64,000 bases of DNA from Propioniciclava sp. MC1595. Lineage in GTDB: Bacteria > Actinomycetota > Actinomycetes > Propionibacteriales > Propionibacteriaceae. The stretch is taken from contig NZ_CP071870.1 in NCBI RefSeq assembly GCF_017569205.1, positions 1-64,000 of the forward strand, read 5' to 3'. A program made the position numbers and the translations under genes. The notes beneath the pieces were generated by a model. It was not told where the DNA came from. It made no database searches and saw nothing but the letters and a program-made list of their open reading frames with translations. Of the stretch, positions 17,201-29,604 are shown one piece after another; position 1 is the first letter of the stretch; every line of letters starts with the position of its first letter.

Positions 17201-19563
17201 GACGCACCACGTGGGCGTACGACCTCGTCGGCCGGGTCGTCGCCATCAGGAGCCGGCAGTGGGGGTTGCGCCGGTTCGCCTACGACGCGGCCGGCCAACT
17301 CGTCGAGGCGCAGGACGCCCTCGGCGGGGTCACGCGCTACCGCTACGACCTCAACGGGCGGGCCGTCGAGGTCACCGACCCGCTGGGCCACACCACCGTC
17401 CGTTCGTTCAACGCCCGCGACCAGAAGGTCGAGGAGGTCGACCCGCTCGGGCGCCGCAAGCACGTCGGCTACGACGCGGCCGGGCGCCTGGCCTGGCACG
17501 AGTACGGCACCGGCGAACGCGTCGCCTGGGCGTACGACGACGACGGCGCCCTCAGCCGAGTCAGTCTCGACGGCGAGACGGTGGCGCAGCACCAGCGCGA
17601 CTTCGCGACGAACACGCTCACCATCCTCGACCACACCGACCCCGCCGGCGAGGTCACGCATCGCCTGCGCTGGGACCGCCGCGGCCACCTCGTCGAACGG
17701 TCCCGTGGCGATGACACGGTGCACTGGGCGTACGACGTCGACGGGCGGTGCGCCGCCGTCGCGGCCCCCAACGGCGCCACGACCCGCTACGAGTACGACC
17801 CGGTCGGCCGACGGGTCGCCGTGGACGCCGCGGGTGCGGGCCGGGTGCAGCTCACCCTGGACGCGGCCGGGCGCCTCGTCGCCGCGACCGCGCCCGGCGC
17901 CGAGCAGGCGTGGGTGCACGAGGACGGGGACGTCGTCTCCCACACCCTGACCCGTGGTGGCGAGACCAGTCGCACCGAGGTGGAGCGGGGCGCCGACGGC
18001 CGGATCGCCACGATCGTGCGCGACGGCGTCCGCACCGAGTACGGGCACGACGCCGCGGGCCAACTGGTGTCCGCGACCACCGGTGCCGCGACCCAGCGGT
18101 GGGAGTACGACGCCGGCGGACGCCTCGTGCGCGAGGCGGACGGCCCGACGACCAGGACGTACGCCCACGACGACGCCGGCCAACTGGTGCGACGTGACGC
18201 CGACGGGGTGGTCACCACCTACAGCTACGACGCCGCAGGGCGCCGCACCGGCGAGGTCGGGCCCCACGGCGAGACGACGTTCACCTGGAGCCCGATGGGG
18301 TGGCTGTCGGCCATCGAGGGCCCGCACGGCCACACGAGCGTGCACGTGGACGCCCTCGGCGAACTCGCCCGCGTCAACGACGCCGACGTGTTCTGGAACA
18401 TCGCCGAACGCAGCGTCGCCCCCGTTCAGGTCGGCGGCGACGCCGTGACTGCGGCCCCCGGGTTCCTCAGCGATGGCGCTGGCTGGCTGGCGACCGGGTG
18501 GCGTACCGAGCGCGGTGACGCCGTCGATCCGTGGGCGCTGGCCACCGGGTCGACGCACGGGCCGATCAGCCTCGGGGCGTCCGGGCAGGTCGTCTTCGCG
18601 GGGTTGGAGTGGCTCGGCGAGCGGGTCAACGACCCTGCCTCGCGCGGATTCCTCAGCCCCGACCCGCTCGACCCGACCCTGGGCGCGCCGTGGGCCGGCA
18701 ACCCCTACAGCTATGCGGGCAACGACCCGTTGCACGCGCTCGACCCGACCGGCCTGCGCCCGGTCACCGACAAGGAACTCGCCGATTACACCCATGCCGC
18801 CCACACCGGGAACTTCTGGGAGCGCAACGGCGACACCATCGTCGGCGGCCTGGTCACGGCGGCGGGCGTGGCGATCATGTTCGCGCCGATCCCGGGCGCC
18901 CAGATCATCGGCGCGGGTATCGCCAGTGCCGGCATCAACGTGGTCACCCAGACCCTGCAGAAGCCGGGCATGCCGATCGACTACGTCGAGGTCGGCATCA
19001 ACGGTGTCCTCGGAGCGATCCCCCTCGGCCGGGCGGCGACCGTCTTCAGCGCCTTCGGGCGGGGAGCCGGCGCGGGTGCCGCCACGGGTCTCGTCACGGG
19101 CATCTACACCGGAGTCCGCGACGGCTTGTCGGGCTCCGACCTGGTCTCCAGTGTCGCGCAGAGCGTGGGGATGGGTGCGCTGTTCGGGGGCATCCTCAAC
19201 GGGATCGGCCACGTCGCCTCCACGCCGAAGCCGTCGACCTCGACCGACCTGGTGCCCGTCAACCCGGCCCCGAGCCAGGCGCCACCGGCCCCGGCGCCGG
19301 CGGCACCCGCCCCGTCCACGGAGCTGGTGCTCTACCGGCCGCCGTCGACCGAGCTGGTCCTCTACCAGCCGCCGACCCCGGCGCCGGTCGCCCCGACCGC
19401 GCCGCCGGGGCCGCTGGCCCTGCCACCGGGAGCACCACCGCCGTTGGCGTTGCCGCCGGGCCCGAGCGCGCCGTTGGCACTGCCGCCGGGGGCACCCCCG
19501 TTGCCGGCGCTGCCGGCACCGCCCCCGATGCTCGCGCTGCCGCCGGGCCCCTCGGCTGGGTAG
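14275..19563 (+). CDS. WXG-like/RHS-repeat polymorphic toxin-like protein
   Basis: This 1762-residue protein starts after AGGAGG at 14263-14268. Residues 1-95 look like a helical WXG100/LXG-type export domain. DUF6531 begins near residue 283 (NDPVNTATGNFLEPETDL). Dozens of YD/RHS repeats run to about residue 1450. The RHS core ends with GFLSPDPLDPTLG and DPTGL near residue 1494. The C-terminal 268 residues contain glycine/alanine-rich hydrophobic stretches (GGLVTAAGVAIMFAPIPGA) and a Pro-rich tail with four LALPPG units. I see no known nuclease or deaminase motif there. A secreted, cell-associated or toxin role is inferred from architecture. Confidence 0.85.
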   Translation: MSVMQGITEDVPFDHGAADALVTACTNAASAIEGQTGSRASWVAHGLEDFKGYYAQLFEQNGRTQASDASHLATRLRQVATAVGDLKASATAEQNRRQTARDWKARQEARGFWDKVSDWFTGGEPPPVGGPDPTKNLSVPPYSPPPREPLSGNGSTGTSSARPANLRSFASNSRGANDALAPHPGRLRTAYDAFTGSCTWGSLDAAGVWGGFAAYLTANGQDVSWADTVAGAFEAAGSSGVVTTSNAAITASLQTAGVNASRDDLVITAPEAIGAPPTTGYANDPVNTATGNFLEPETDLTFGGGAASLRLTRMYNSVHPAVGAFGPGWSSWTEAGLLFDDGGARWVRDDGRHVLFPRQGDGWGRATTEAFWLTARPDGHAITDNTGARWEFDAAGRLAATSVGPGSRVVLSWDGTRLVRLTHQRGRRIDLTWSDDRVVAAEASDGRRVTYDYDDAGRLVLATSPQGTRRYDWNDAGLVHRVTDADGVIELENTYDDRSRVVEQRSPHGRVTRFAYLPGHVTVVSDPDGSRANTWIHDNRGRLVGVVDAHDQRQSMARDQYGQVVMTTERDGSITVREYDERSRLTAEVTPSGARVETAWDEHDRVVSVTVEGGDAPATTRFEYDGLERNPHTIIDAEGGRTGFTWADGLLTETVDPTGARVTMAHDEHGDLVAMADGLGNTARLERDAAGRIVASTTPLGHRTTFTWADERLAARTDPDGGTWRFEHTPAGRIAAVIDPFGARTEYGHDEAGETASVTDPLGRTTSRVFDALGNLARTELPDGSTWVFTHDALSRLVATIDPEGGEWRWEYDLNGTPVRAIDPTDRTTVVTRSTDRTVTRTGSVREDGPASTLVTDRIGRIVSVTQPGYGSQLTRYDRCGRPVEYVDPDGNVTSLERDAAGRVLGLRRPGGATTRYTYDARGKLASVTDAAGATTTFTIDADGRLESELGPTGEVLRYEYDANGRVTASVRPGLGRTTWAYDLVGRVVAIRSRQWGLRRFAYDAAGQLVEAQDALGGVTRYRYDLNGRAVEVTDPLGHTTVRSFNARDQKVEEVDPLGRRKHVGYDAAGRLAWHEYGTGERVAWAYDDDGALSRVSLDGETVAQHQRDFATNTLTILDHTDPAGEVTHRLRWDRRGHLVERSRGDDTVHWAYDVDGRCAAVAAPNGATTRYEYDPVGRRVAVDAAGAGRVQLTLDAAGRLVAATAPGAEQAWVHEDGDVVSHTLTRGGETSRTEVERGADGRIATIVRDGVRTEYGHDAAGQLVSATTGAATQRWEYDAGGRLVREADGPTTRTYAHDDAGQLVRRDADGVVTTYSYDAAGRRTGEVGPHGETTFTWSPMGWLSAIEGPHGHTSVHVDALGELARVNDADVFWNIAERSVAPVQVGGDAVTAAPGFLSDGAGWLATGWRTERGDAVDPWALATGSTHGPISLGASGQVVFAGLEWLGERVNDPASRGFLSPDPLDPTLGAPWAGNPYSYAGNDPLHALDPTGLRPVTDKELADYTHAAHTGNFWERNGDTIVGGLVTAAGVAIMFAPIPGAQIIGAGIASAGINVVTQTLQKPGMPIDYVEVGINGVLGAIPLGRAATVFSAFGRGAGAGAATGLVTGIYTGVRDGLSGSDLVSSVAQSVGMGALFGGILNGIGHVASTPKPSTSTDLVPVNPAPSQAPPAPAPAAPAPSTELVLYRPPSTELVLYQPPTPAPVAPTAPPGPLALPPGAPPPLALPPGPSAPLALPPGAPPLPALPAPPPMLALPPGPSAG

Positions 19564-19573
19564 GGTGGCGTCG

Positions 19574-20152
19574 ATGAACGACACCCGCCCCGCCGACCTC
19601 GGCCGAGCCCCGGGCCCGATCCGGGAGTTGGCCGACCTGCTCGCCTCCCGCGGCACGCCGCTGCGGGAGGAAGCGCTCAGCGGTGCACCACGGGGCGACC
19701 GGACGTTGCACGCCACGACCCCCATCGGCATCGTCCGCGTCTGGACGAACTCGGGGTACTGGGGCGTCGACGTCGCCCTGCCCGGCGTGGGTGGCTTCGT
19801 GGACGCCGACGTGTGGGCCGCGTGCGCCGAGGGGAGGAAGCTCGCCCGGTTCGACCAGCCCCCACCCAAGCGAGCGGTCGCCTGGGTACGAAGCCTGCTC
19901 GAGGCACCGTCGCTGCCCCCCTACGACGCCGACTGCCTGACCCGCATCGCCGGCGAACGCGTGGCCGGACAGGGCCCCGCCACCGGGCGCACCCTGGCCT
20001 GGCTCGTCGTGGCGCACATCGTCTTCGTCGTCGTGGCCCTGTGGGGGGCCGCCGCGTTCGACCTGGCGATCCTGCGGATCATGGGCTCCCTCGGGGTCGT
20101 GAGCCTCGTGGTCCTGCTGGTGCGCCCCGCGCTGCAGCGGCGTCGCTCCTAG
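19574..20152 (+). CDS. Hypothetical protein, possible RHS immunity partner
   Basis: The 192-residue protein starts 10 bases after the RHS gene's stop. It begins MNDTRPADLGRAPGPIREL. The middle part (GIVRVWTNSGYWGVDVALPG) looks like a compact beta domain. Two C-terminal hydrophobic helices (AWLVVAHIVFVVVALWG and GSLGVVSLVVLLV) and a basic end would anchor it in the membrane with the N-terminus cytosolic. Genes directly after RHS toxins commonly encode immunity proteins. That is the only evidence for this role, and I recognise no family. Confidence 0.55.
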   Translation: MNDTRPADLGRAPGPIRELADLLASRGTPLREEALSGAPRGDRTLHATTPIGIVRVWTNSGYWGVDVALPGVGGFVDADVWAACAEGRKLARFDQPPPKRAVAWVRSLLEAPSLPPYDADCLTRIAGERVAGQGPATGRTLAWLVVAHIVFVVVALWGAAAFDLAILRIMGSLGVVSLVVLLVRPALQRRRS

Positions 20153-20313
20153 CGCTGCCGAACCCGGCACTCGTCGCCGAGACATTCGACCAAAGTCGGT
20201 TCTTGGGAGTGAGGTCGCGCAGAACGGGTGACACGTCCCGCCAACAACGGCAACGATGGTCCCGGCACTCCACACCGCCCGTGGAGTGTGACACCCCTGG
20301 CGAAAGGTTCCCC

Positions 20314-22032
20314 ATGTCATCCCGACCTCGTTCGTGGCGCAGTGCGCTCGCCCTGGTTGCGGCTGGTGCGCTGGCACTGTCCACGGCAACGACGGTGCTC
20401 CCCGCGGCGTCCGCCCCACCGCCCAGCAAGGCAAAGCCGGACGCCGGCGTCCTGGCCGCACACCTGCTCAACCAACCCATCGCGTGGGAGGCGTGCGACT
20501 TCGGCGAGGACCTCAACGCGTTGTTCGAGAACATTCCCGGGCTGGCGTGCGCGACGGTCACCGTGCCGCGCGACTGGCACAACCCCCGTGACGGAAAGAC
20601 CATCACGCTGCGCATTTCGAAGACGGCGACCGCCACGAATCCGGCCACCCGTGAGGGCATCGCGCTGGTGAACCCGGGCGGGCCGGGCGGTTCGGGCCTG
20701 CTGTGGGGGCCGGGCATGGCGTTCCTCGCGCCCGAGCTGGCCACCGAGTACGACTTCTACGGCTTCGACCCGCGCGGCGTGGGGGAGAGCACCCCGCTCG
20801 AGTGCGACTACGCCGGTGACCTGGAGACCGCGAGCTACGAGGACCTGGCGCTCGCCTGCCGCAGCAACCCGCTCACCCCGTACATCAACACCGAGCAGAC
20901 CGCCTACGACATGGACTTCATCCGGGCCCTCATGCGCGAGCCGAAGCTCAGCTACATCGGCTACTCCTACGGCACGTGGCTCGGCAGCTGGTACCAGCGG
21001 GTGTTCCCCACGCACACGCACCGCTTCCTGCTCGACTCCTCGACCGATGTGACGCGCAAGTCGCTGCAGGAGACGTGGGACCTGCAGCCGCGCAGCCGCG
21101 ACCGGCAGTTCCAGGAAGCCATGCTGCCCTACCTGGGCCGCAACGCGGCGACGTTCGGCGCACCCACGAGCGACCCGCAGGAGCTGCGTCGCCTCTGGGA
21201 GCAGGCCGGCGGCACCCGCGACCCGCTCGGCCAGCTCATCACGGGCTTCGTCCTGCTGCCCGCGATGTATTACACCGGTGACTACCCGATCGCCGCCGAG
21301 ATGATCTCCCTGTTCATCGAGTTGGGTGGGTCCGGTGGTGACGAGGCCCAGGCGCTCGCGCAGCTGGAGAAGCTGGTGAAGAAGGCCGCCCAGAACCCGG
21401 CCCTGACGGCCGACCAGAAGGCCCGGCTGAACAAGCACCTCGCCGCGGCCAAGCGGGGTGGCCTCGCCGAGGTCTACACGTACACGGGCTTCGAGTTCGA
21501 GGCGATCCGCTGCCAGGACGGCCCGTGGAAGCAGTCGCAGGGCTACTGGAAGGCCTGGCTCGCTGACCTCGACAAGAAGGCGCCGTTCATCGCTCCGCTC
21601 ATGGAGGCCCCGGTGTGCGCCCAGTGGCCGGCGGTCACCGAGATGCCCCAGAAGCTCTCCAAGAAGGACGCCCCGAAGACGCTGATGATCCAGACCGAAC
21701 TGGACGCCGCGACGCCGTACGAGGCGGGCGTCCGTTCGGCCCAGCAGGTGCCCAACACGTCGCTGATCAGCGTCGACAACGAAGGGTCGCACGCCATCTA
21801 CCCGTACGGCACCACGTGCGTCGACGACGCGGTGGAGGCGTACATGCTGCGGGGCGTCCAGCCCGCCGCGTTCACCACGTGCCAGGCCAAGCCGCTGCCG
21901 TTGGAGGACAAGACGTACGAGGTCGCAGGCTCGATCGGGCCCAAGGGGACGATCAAGTTGAAGATGCGCACCGAGGAGGTCAAGAAGGCCAACGCCATGC
22001 TGCGCGACCTGCTGGTCACGCAGTCCCGCTGA
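20314..22032 (+). CDS. Secreted alpha/beta hydrolase, tripeptidyl aminopeptidase-like
   Basis: The 572-residue protein has an N-terminal Sec signal ([18 protein letters not shown], cut near ASA). It shows the layout of actinobacterial SlpD/tripeptidyl aminopeptidases. An oxyanion/GG segment (NPGGPGGSG) is followed by the nucleophile elbow GYSYGTW with the catalytic Ser. A late acidic residue lies in [10 protein letters not shown] and the His in NEGSHAIYP, within the C-terminal TAP-like domain. The ATG at 20314 follows GAAAGG. It probably releases peptides from extracellular proteins for uptake. The substrate is not deducible. Confidence 0.88.
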   Translation: MSSRPRSWRSALALVAAGALALSTATTVLPAASAPPPSKAKPDAGVLAAHLLNQPIAWEACDFGEDLNALFENIPGLACATVTVPRDWHNPRDGKTITLRISKTATATNPATREGIALVNPGGPGGSGLLWGPGMAFLAPELATEYDFYGFDPRGVGESTPLECDYAGDLETASYEDLALACRSNPLTPYINTEQTAYDMDFIRALMREPKLSYIGYSYGTWLGSWYQRVFPTHTHRFLLDSSTDVTRKSLQETWDLQPRSRDRQFQEAMLPYLGRNAATFGAPTSDPQELRRLWEQAGGTRDPLGQLITGFVLLPAMYYTGDYPIAAEMISLFIELGGSGGDEAQALAQLEKLVKKAAQNPALTADQKARLNKHLAAAKRGGLAEVYTYTGFEFEAIRCQDGPWKQSQGYWKAWLADLDKKAPFIAPLMEAPVCAQWPAVTEMPQKLSKKDAPKTLMIQTELDAATPYEAGVRSAQQVPNTSLISVDNEGSHAIYPYGTTCVDDAVEAYMLRGVQPAAFTTCQAKPLPLEDKTYEVAGSIGPKGTIKLKMRTEEVKKANAMLRDLLVTQSR

Positions 22033-22041
22033 ACCCGCGCT

Positions 22042-22102
22042 GGGCGTCCGTTCACCCCCCGGAGGTGTACCGGGGGTCGGAAACCGGGGGGAACGGACGC
22101 CC
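22042..22102. terminator. Strong hairpin terminator after the hydrolase gene
   Basis: Perfect 12-base arms GGGCGTCCGTTC (22042-22053) and GAACGGACGCCC (22091-22102) are extended by an inner C-run/G-run pairing. There is no T tail, as is common in high-GC genomes. It separates the hydrolase gene from gyrB. Confidence 0.8.
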
Positions 22103-22252
22103 AACCGGCCACAGAAGCCCGATCAGGGGCAAATCACCACTCACAGACACGCGGTTTTCGAGGCCTTCCTAGTAGGATGGACGAGTTCAAGGGTCGCCGC
22201 CCCGCACTCAGGAGTGAAGGGCGGCGTCCGCGTGCTAGGAGATGTGAAGTCT

Positions 22253-24313
22253 GTGACGGACACGAACCAGTCAGCGCCCCGCAACGGGTCGTCGCACTCG
22301 GTGGAGGCGGGCGTCTACGACGCGAGCGCCATCACGGTGCTCGAGGGCCTGGAGGCGGTCCGCAAACGGCCCGGCATGTACATCGGGTCGACCGGTGAGC
22401 GGGGCCTGCACCACCTCGTCTACGAGATCGTCGACAACTCCGTCGACGAGGCGCTGGCCGGGTACGCCGACCTGATCACGGTGACGCTGCTGCCGGGCGA
22501 CGGCATCCGGGTGACCGACAACGGGCGAGGCTTCCCGGTCGACCTGCACCCCAAGGAGAAGATCCCGGCGGTCACGCTCGCGCTGACCGTGCTGCACGCG
22601 GGCGGCAAGTTCGGCGACGGCGGCTACAAGGTCTCCGGCGGTCTGCACGGCGTGGGCGCCTCGGTGGTGAACGCGCTGAGCGACCACTTCCAGGTCGACG
22701 TGAACCGCGACGGGTACCACTGGCGCCAGGAGTTCACCCTCGGCGTCCCCGACTACGACCTGCAGCGGCTGGAGGAGTTGGGCGAGGAGGACGAGATCGG
22801 CACGACCGTCACGTTCCACGCCTCGCCGACGATCTTCGAGACCACGCACTTCAACTGGGAGACCCTGGCCAGCCGTTTCCGCGAGATGGCGTTCCTCAAC
22901 AAGGGGCTCACCATTCGGCTGCGCGACGAGCGACCTGCGGCGTCCACCGAGGGCAACGGCAACGGGAACGGCGCCGGCCTGGATGACTTCGAGGACGACG
23001 TCTCCGGCCACCCCGAGGAGATCACGTTCCGCTACGACGACGGCCTGATCGACTACGTGAAGTACCTCACGGGCAACAAGGACACGATCCACCCCACCGT
23101 GATCGCGATCGACGCCGAGTCGCCGACCGACAAGCTGTCGCTCGAGGTCGCCATGCAGTGGAATGTCTCGTTCAGCGAGTCGGTGCACACCTTCGCGAAC
23201 ACGATCAACACCCACGAGGGCGGCACGCACGAGGAGGGTTTCCGCGCGGCGCTGACCAACACCGTGAACCGGTGGGGCGAGACGTGGGGGATGATCAAGA
23301 AGAAGGAGGACCGGCCCAGCGGTGACGACATCCGCGAGGGGCTGACCGCCATCATCTCGATCAAGCTCGGCGAGCCGCAGTTCGAGGGCCAGACCAAGAC
23401 CAAGCTGGGCAACACCGAGGCCAAGAGCTTCGTGCAGAAGGTCGTCAACGACCTGCTCGGCGACTGGTTCGAGAAGAACCCGGCCGAGGGCAAGGACATC
23501 ATCCGCAAGGCCCAGGCCGCCGCTATGGCGCGCATGGCGGCCCGCAAGGCCCGCGACATGGCCCGCAACCGCAAGGGACTGCTCGGCTCGACGAGCCTGC
23601 CCGGCAAGCTCGCCGACTGCTCCAGCCGCAACCCGGTCGAGTGTGAGGTGTTCATCGTCGAGGGTGACTCCGCCGGTGGTTCGGCCAAGGGTGGGCGCGA
23701 CCCGCGCACCCAGGCGATCCTGCCGATCCGCGGCAAGATCCTGAACGTCGAGAAGGCGCGGCTGGACCGCATCCTGGCCAACAAGGAGGTCGAGGCGATC
23801 TTCAACGCGCTCGGCACCGGCTTCTCCGACGACTTCGACATCGAGCGCCTGCGCTACCACAAGGTCGTCCTGATGGCGGACGCCGACGTCGACGGCGCGC
23901 ACATCCGCACCCTGCTGCTGACGCTGCTGTTCCGGTTCCTTCGGCCGCTCATCGCGGCGGGCCACGTCTACCTGGCCCAGCCGCCGCTGTTCCGCCTGCG
24001 CTGGACGAACGCGCCGCACGAGTTGGCGTACTCCGACGAGGAGCGCGACCGGCTGCGCGATGTGGGCCTCGAAGGTGGCAAGAAGCTGCCGAACGTGAAC
24101 CCGATCCAGCGGTACAAGGGTCTGGGCGAGATGGACGCCGAGGACCTGTGGAACACGACCATGGATCCCGAGCAGCGCACCCTGGCGCAGGTGACCCTCG
24201 AGGACGCTGCGGCGGCGTCCGACATGTTCAACATCCTGATGGGCGAAGACGTGGAGCAGCGCAGGAACTTCATCCAGCGCAACGCCAAGGACGTCCGGTT
24301 CCTCGACATCTGA
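22253..24313 (+). CDS. gyrB: DNA gyrase subunit B
   Basis: GyrB supplies the ATPase of DNA gyrase. With the GTG at 22253, 11 bases after AGGAG, the product has 686 residues. Upstream in-frame starts at 22214 and 22244 are possible but worse placed. The GHKL fold is visible ([11 protein letters not shown] and [14 protein letters not shown]). The TOPRIM part has [15 protein letters not shown] and [15 protein letters not shown], and [15 protein letters not shown] is also present. A short Gly/Asn insert (GNGNGNGAG) lies in the transducer region. gyrA follows. Confidence 0.97.
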   Translation: MTDTNQSAPRNGSSHSVEAGVYDASAITVLEGLEAVRKRPGMYIGSTGERGLHHLVYEIVDNSVDEALAGYADLITVTLLPGDGIRVTDNGRGFPVDLHPKEKIPAVTLALTVLHAGGKFGDGGYKVSGGLHGVGASVVNALSDHFQVDVNRDGYHWRQEFTLGVPDYDLQRLEELGEEDEIGTTVTFHASPTIFETTHFNWETLASRFREMAFLNKGLTIRLRDERPAASTEGNGNGNGAGLDDFEDDVSGHPEEITFRYDDGLIDYVKYLTGNKDTIHPTVIAIDAESPTDKLSLEVAMQWNVSFSESVHTFANTINTHEGGTHEEGFRAALTNTVNRWGETWGMIKKKEDRPSGDDIREGLTAIISIKLGEPQFEGQTKTKLGNTEAKSFVQKVVNDLLGDWFEKNPAEGKDIIRKAQAAAMARMAARKARDMARNRKGLLGSTSLPGKLADCSSRNPVECEVFIVEGDSAGGSAKGGRDPRTQAILPIRGKILNVEKARLDRILANKEVEAIFNALGTGFSDDFDIERLRYHKVVLMADADVDGAHIRTLLLTLLFRFLRPLIAAGHVYLAQPPLFRLRWTNAPHELAYSDEERDRLRDVGLEGGKKLPNVNPIQRYKGLGEMDAEDLWNTTMDPEQRTLAQVTLEDAAAASDMFNILMGEDVEQRRNFIQRNAKDVRFLDI

Positions 24314-24344
24314 CGACCAGGTCCCTGAGCCAGCTACCCACAGT

Positions 24345-24366
24345 TCCCTGAGCTTGTCGAAGGGCC
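24345..24366. repeat. Second copy of the dispersed CCTGAGC/CGAAGGG repeat
   Basis: TCCCTGAGCTTGTCGAAGGG lies in the 68-base gyrB-gyrA gap. A partial copy (GTCCCTGAGC) sits at 24321-24330. The core is identical to the one inside recF at 3924-3943. Here it is intergenic, so the recF copy probably also arose by insertion. Confidence 0.75.
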
Positions 24367-24381
24367 AAGGAGAGAACAACC

Positions 24382-27133
<2,752 letters not shown>

Positions 27134-27141
<8 letters not shown>

Positions 27142-27616
27142 CACCCAACCACAGGAGACGTTGCGTACGGCGTCCGGCAATGAGTTCGAGCCGGTCGCCG
27201 AGAAGCGCACGGCGAAGTCCGACACGCGCCCGCGCCCGAGCATCCGCGTGCGGCGGGCCCGCCTGCGCATCTCGCGGGTGGACCCGTGGTCGGTGATGAA
27301 GACGTCGTTCCTGTTCTCGATCGCCGCCGGCATCATGACCTGGGTCGCCGTCTACGTGCTGTGGACGCTGATCGGGGCGTCCGGGATGATCGAGGCGATC
27401 AACGGCGTGCTGACCACGCTGCTGAGCTCCGACCAGAACCTGACCCCGACCCGGGTCGAGGACTTCGTGAACACCAACAAGCTGATGGGCTTCACGACGA
27501 TCTTCGCGGTGGCGAACGTCGTGATCCTCACCGCGCTGGGCACGATCTTCGCCTTCCTGTACAACCTGTCCGCCAACATCCTGGGCGGCCTGGAGTTGAC
27601 GCTCGCCGAGGACTGA
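27134..27616 (+). CDS. DUF3566 transmembrane protein
   Basis: DUF3566 proteins follow gyrA in most actinobacteria and have no established function. The GTG at 27134 overlaps the gyrA stop by 8 bases and follows GAGGAGGA. The 160 residues comprise a basic, disordered N-terminus ([25 protein letters not shown]) and two TM helices ([18 protein letters not shown] and [20 protein letters not shown]). The DPWSVMK and [16 protein letters not shown] segments are typical. The gene is part of the gyrBA transcription unit. Confidence 0.92.
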
Positions 27617-27617
27617 G

Positions 27618-28232
27618 ATGTCCGAGCCGCCGGTTCACCCCCGCTCGGTGGCGACGCCCCGACGCCAGTCAGGGCCCGACGAGCCGCTGCGCCCGTGGAC
27701 GATCCCGAACGCGGTGACGCTGCTGCGCCTGTTGCTGCTCGTGCCGGTGTGCTGGTTCGTGTGGCACGGAGTCCAGGGATCGTGGCTGCCCGTGGTGCTG
27801 CTGGCGATCTGGGCCTCGACCGACTGGGTGGACGGCCTGCTGGCCCGGTTGCTCGACCAGCGCTCGAAGCTGGGGGAGTGGCTCGACCCGTTCACCGACC
27901 GCCTCGGCATCTGGGGCCTGGCGTTGACACTGTCGGTGTCGGGCGTCATCGGTTGGTGGGTGCTGGGCATCATCGTGGTCGTCGACATGGTGGTCGCTGT
28001 TTCGGCGGCCAAGGCGGCCCGGGCCGGTGAACTGGGCGTGAGCTGGGTCGGCAAGTCCCGCACAGCCGTCCTGTTCGTCGCCGTGCTGTTCGTCGTCATG
28101 GGCGCCACCGTGTGGCCGGCGGCGGACGCGATCGGCCAGGTGCTCCTGGTCGTCGGTGTGGTGCTGCACGTCATCGCGGCGCTGGGCTACATCACCAAGG
28201 CCCAGCGCCACCGCCAGTCGCTGCGCGCCTGA
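27618..28232 (+). CDS. CDP-alcohol phosphatidyltransferase family protein
   Basis: The enzyme would exchange CMP of a CDP-lipid for an alcohol, as in phosphatidylglycerolphosphate synthesis. The 204-residue membrane protein carries the full catalytic motif D-x2-D-G-x2-A-R-x8-G-x3-D-x3-D: D69, D72, G73, A76, R77, G86, D90 and D94. About five or six hydrophobic helices surround it. The ATG is one base after the DUF3566 stop, so it is cotranscribed with gyrA. Whether the substrate is glycerol phosphate (PgsA-like) or another alcohol is not clear. Confidence 0.88.
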   Translation: MSEPPVHPRSVATPRRQSGPDEPLRPWTIPNAVTLLRLLLLVPVCWFVWHGVQGSWLPVVLLAIWASTDWVDGLLARLLDQRSKLGEWLDPFTDRLGIWGLALTLSVSGVIGWWVLGIIVVVDMVVAVSAAKAARAGELGVSWVGKSRTAVLFVAVLFVVMGATVWPAADAIGQVLLVVGVVLHVIAALGYITKAQRHRQSLRA

Positions 28233-28301
28233 CGCCGACAGCCTGCGTTCCCTGCGGCGACAGCCTGCTTTCCGTGCGGCGATCGGGTTGCCGGACTCGA
28301 T

Positions 28302-28331
28302 TTGAGCCCCCCGCACCCCGGGCGCTAGAGT
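28302..28331 (+). promoter_or_regulatory. Putative tRNA-Ile promoter
   Basis: TTGAGC (28302-28307) and TAGAGT (28326-28331) are separated by 18 bases and end 23 bases before the mature tRNA. This fits a housekeeping-sigma promoter. It is read from sequence only. Confidence 0.5.
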
Positions 28332-28354
28332 GTCTCCCCGGTGCACCGCACAGC

Positions 28355-28431
28355 GGGCCTATAGCTCAGACGGTTAGAGCGCTGCCCTGATAAGGCAGAG
28401 GTCACTGGTTCAAGTCCAGTTAGGCCCACCA
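28355..28431 (+). tRNA. tRNA-Ile (anticodon GAT), CCA encoded
   Basis: A full cloverleaf is visible. The acceptor arms GGGCCTA and TAGGCCC pair, the D arm contains AGCTCAGACGGTTAGAGC, and the anticodon GAT lies at 28389-28391 in CTGATAA. The T loop is TTCAAGT and the CCA is encoded. The gene is intact despite serving as the attachment site for the island to its right. A Rho-independent terminator follows. Confidence 0.97.
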
Positions 28432-28433
28432 CG
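28409..28433 (+). repeat. att site, left copy (tRNA-Ile 3' end)
   Basis: The 25 bases from the T loop to just past CCA are repeated exactly at 45137-45161, which has no tRNA body. This is the classic footprint of tyrosine-integrase insertion into a tRNA gene. Similarity continues for more than 100 bases to the right of both copies. Confidence 0.85.
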
Positions 28434-28435
28434 CA

Positions 28436-28466
28436 AAACCCCCTCCCACTAGGGCAGGGGGTTTTT
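28436..28466 (+). terminator. Rho-independent terminator after tRNA-Ile
   Basis: ACCCCCTCCC and GGGCAGGGGGT form a GC-rich stem around a short loop and are followed by TTTT. A near-identical copy follows the second att site at 45163-45191. Confidence 0.8.
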
Positions 28467-29130
28467 GCATGCCCACTTCCGAGGATTTCGTGCCCAACAT
28501 GTGCCCAATCGTGTCGGTTACACCGTCGATCAGGCGCGGAGTGCATGGAGGACTCGAACGAAGTCATCGGCGGTCCGTACGAGCCACTGCACCAGTCGGT
28601 CAGCCTGTCCGGGGTCCCGGAAGTCGCCGGGACGCTCACGAATGATGCGGTTGGCCCAGTGTCGGCATCCTGGCGATCGGTGGAAGAAAGCGTGCGTGGC
28701 ATGTTGGCGGCCCCACTGCTGCACCGACGTCCAAAACGCGGCCTGCTGGACGCCCAGGCCCCCAGGATCTGTGGTTGTCTTGCCTGCCGACGGCGGCGCC
28801 TCCTCAGAGTGGACGCATCGATGTCCAGCCCCATTCCGGCCGCCAGTTCGACGGCGTCCATGAACCGCTCCGGGTCGGCACGACCCACCACGTCGACGTG
28901 GACCCCCTCCGCACGGAGCAGGTCACGAGGGTCGTCCGTCCGGTGCTGGTCGGTCCAGCGGAATTGGGCAGACAGGGTCCCGCCAGCGTTCAGCACACGC
29001 CACGGGTTCGGCATCGGGTGGTTCGCGATCGCCTGCCCCACCGGGACGGGGTGACTGCCGACCACGACCGCTACTTCGCCGTGGGTGGTCCACCGGCCGG
29101 AGGGGATCTCGGCCAGCACCGTGGCGACGT

Positions 29131-29604
29131 CTAGGGCGTGTCTCGTAACCGTTGGAGCCATCTGATGATCGCGTTCAGGACCGCGGCCCCGCGGTAGACG
29201 ATGCCGAGTTTGTCGTAGCGGGTGGCGAACCCGCGCCATTGCTTGCCGTGGTTGAACGAGCGTTCGACGTGGTTGCGGTTCTTGTAGTCGACCGGGTCGA
29301 AGGCGGGAGGTCTGCCTCCGCTGCTGCCGCGGCGTTTCCGGTTCGCGATCTGGTCGGCCGGTTCAGGGATGGTGGTGGTGATCCCTCGCGAGCGCAGCAG
29401 CGAGCGGTGCCCGCGGGCGGAGTAGGCCTTGTCGCCCCGCAACCGGTCCGGGGTGGTGCGGGGCCGGCCCGGTCCGATCCGGGGCACCGACAGGTGGTCC
29501 AGCAGGACCGGCAGCATCGGCGAGTCACCGGACTGGCCGGCTGACACGACCACGACCATCGGGGCACCGCGGCCGTCGACGAGGTGGTGGATCTTGCTGG
29601 TCAA
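29131..29604 (-). CDS. IS5-family transposase, C-terminal part (orfB)
   Basis: This is the second frame of the element, whose coding sense continues upstream of the first ATG (DHGIGRSRGG before TSKIHHLVDG). It carries the second catalytic Asp (LRGDKAYSARG) and the Glu region (NHVERSFNHGKQWRG) of the DDE fold. It lies in the +1 frame relative to orfA and is probably joined by ribosomal frameshifting near a G5 run. The stop lies within the terminal repeat. The element appears intact, so it may be active. Confidence 0.85.
   Translation of the reverse strand: MTSKIHHLVDGRGAPMVVVVSAGQSGDSPMLPVLLDHLSVPRIGPGRPRTTPDRLRGDKAYSARGHRSLLRSRGITTTIPEPADQIANRKRRGSSGGRPPAFDPVDYKNRNHVERSFNHGKQWRGFATRYDKLGIVYRGAAVLNAIIRWLQRLRDTP

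Noticed and set aside
14701-19869. Very long open frame on the reverse strand opposite the RHS gene
   Set aside because: It is antisense to clear YD repeats and an RHS core. It is an effect of high GC at third codon positions and its translation shows no fold.
22271-24379. Long reverse open frame opposite gyrB
   Set aside because: gyrB motifs lie on the forward strand. The antisense frame is a composition artefact.
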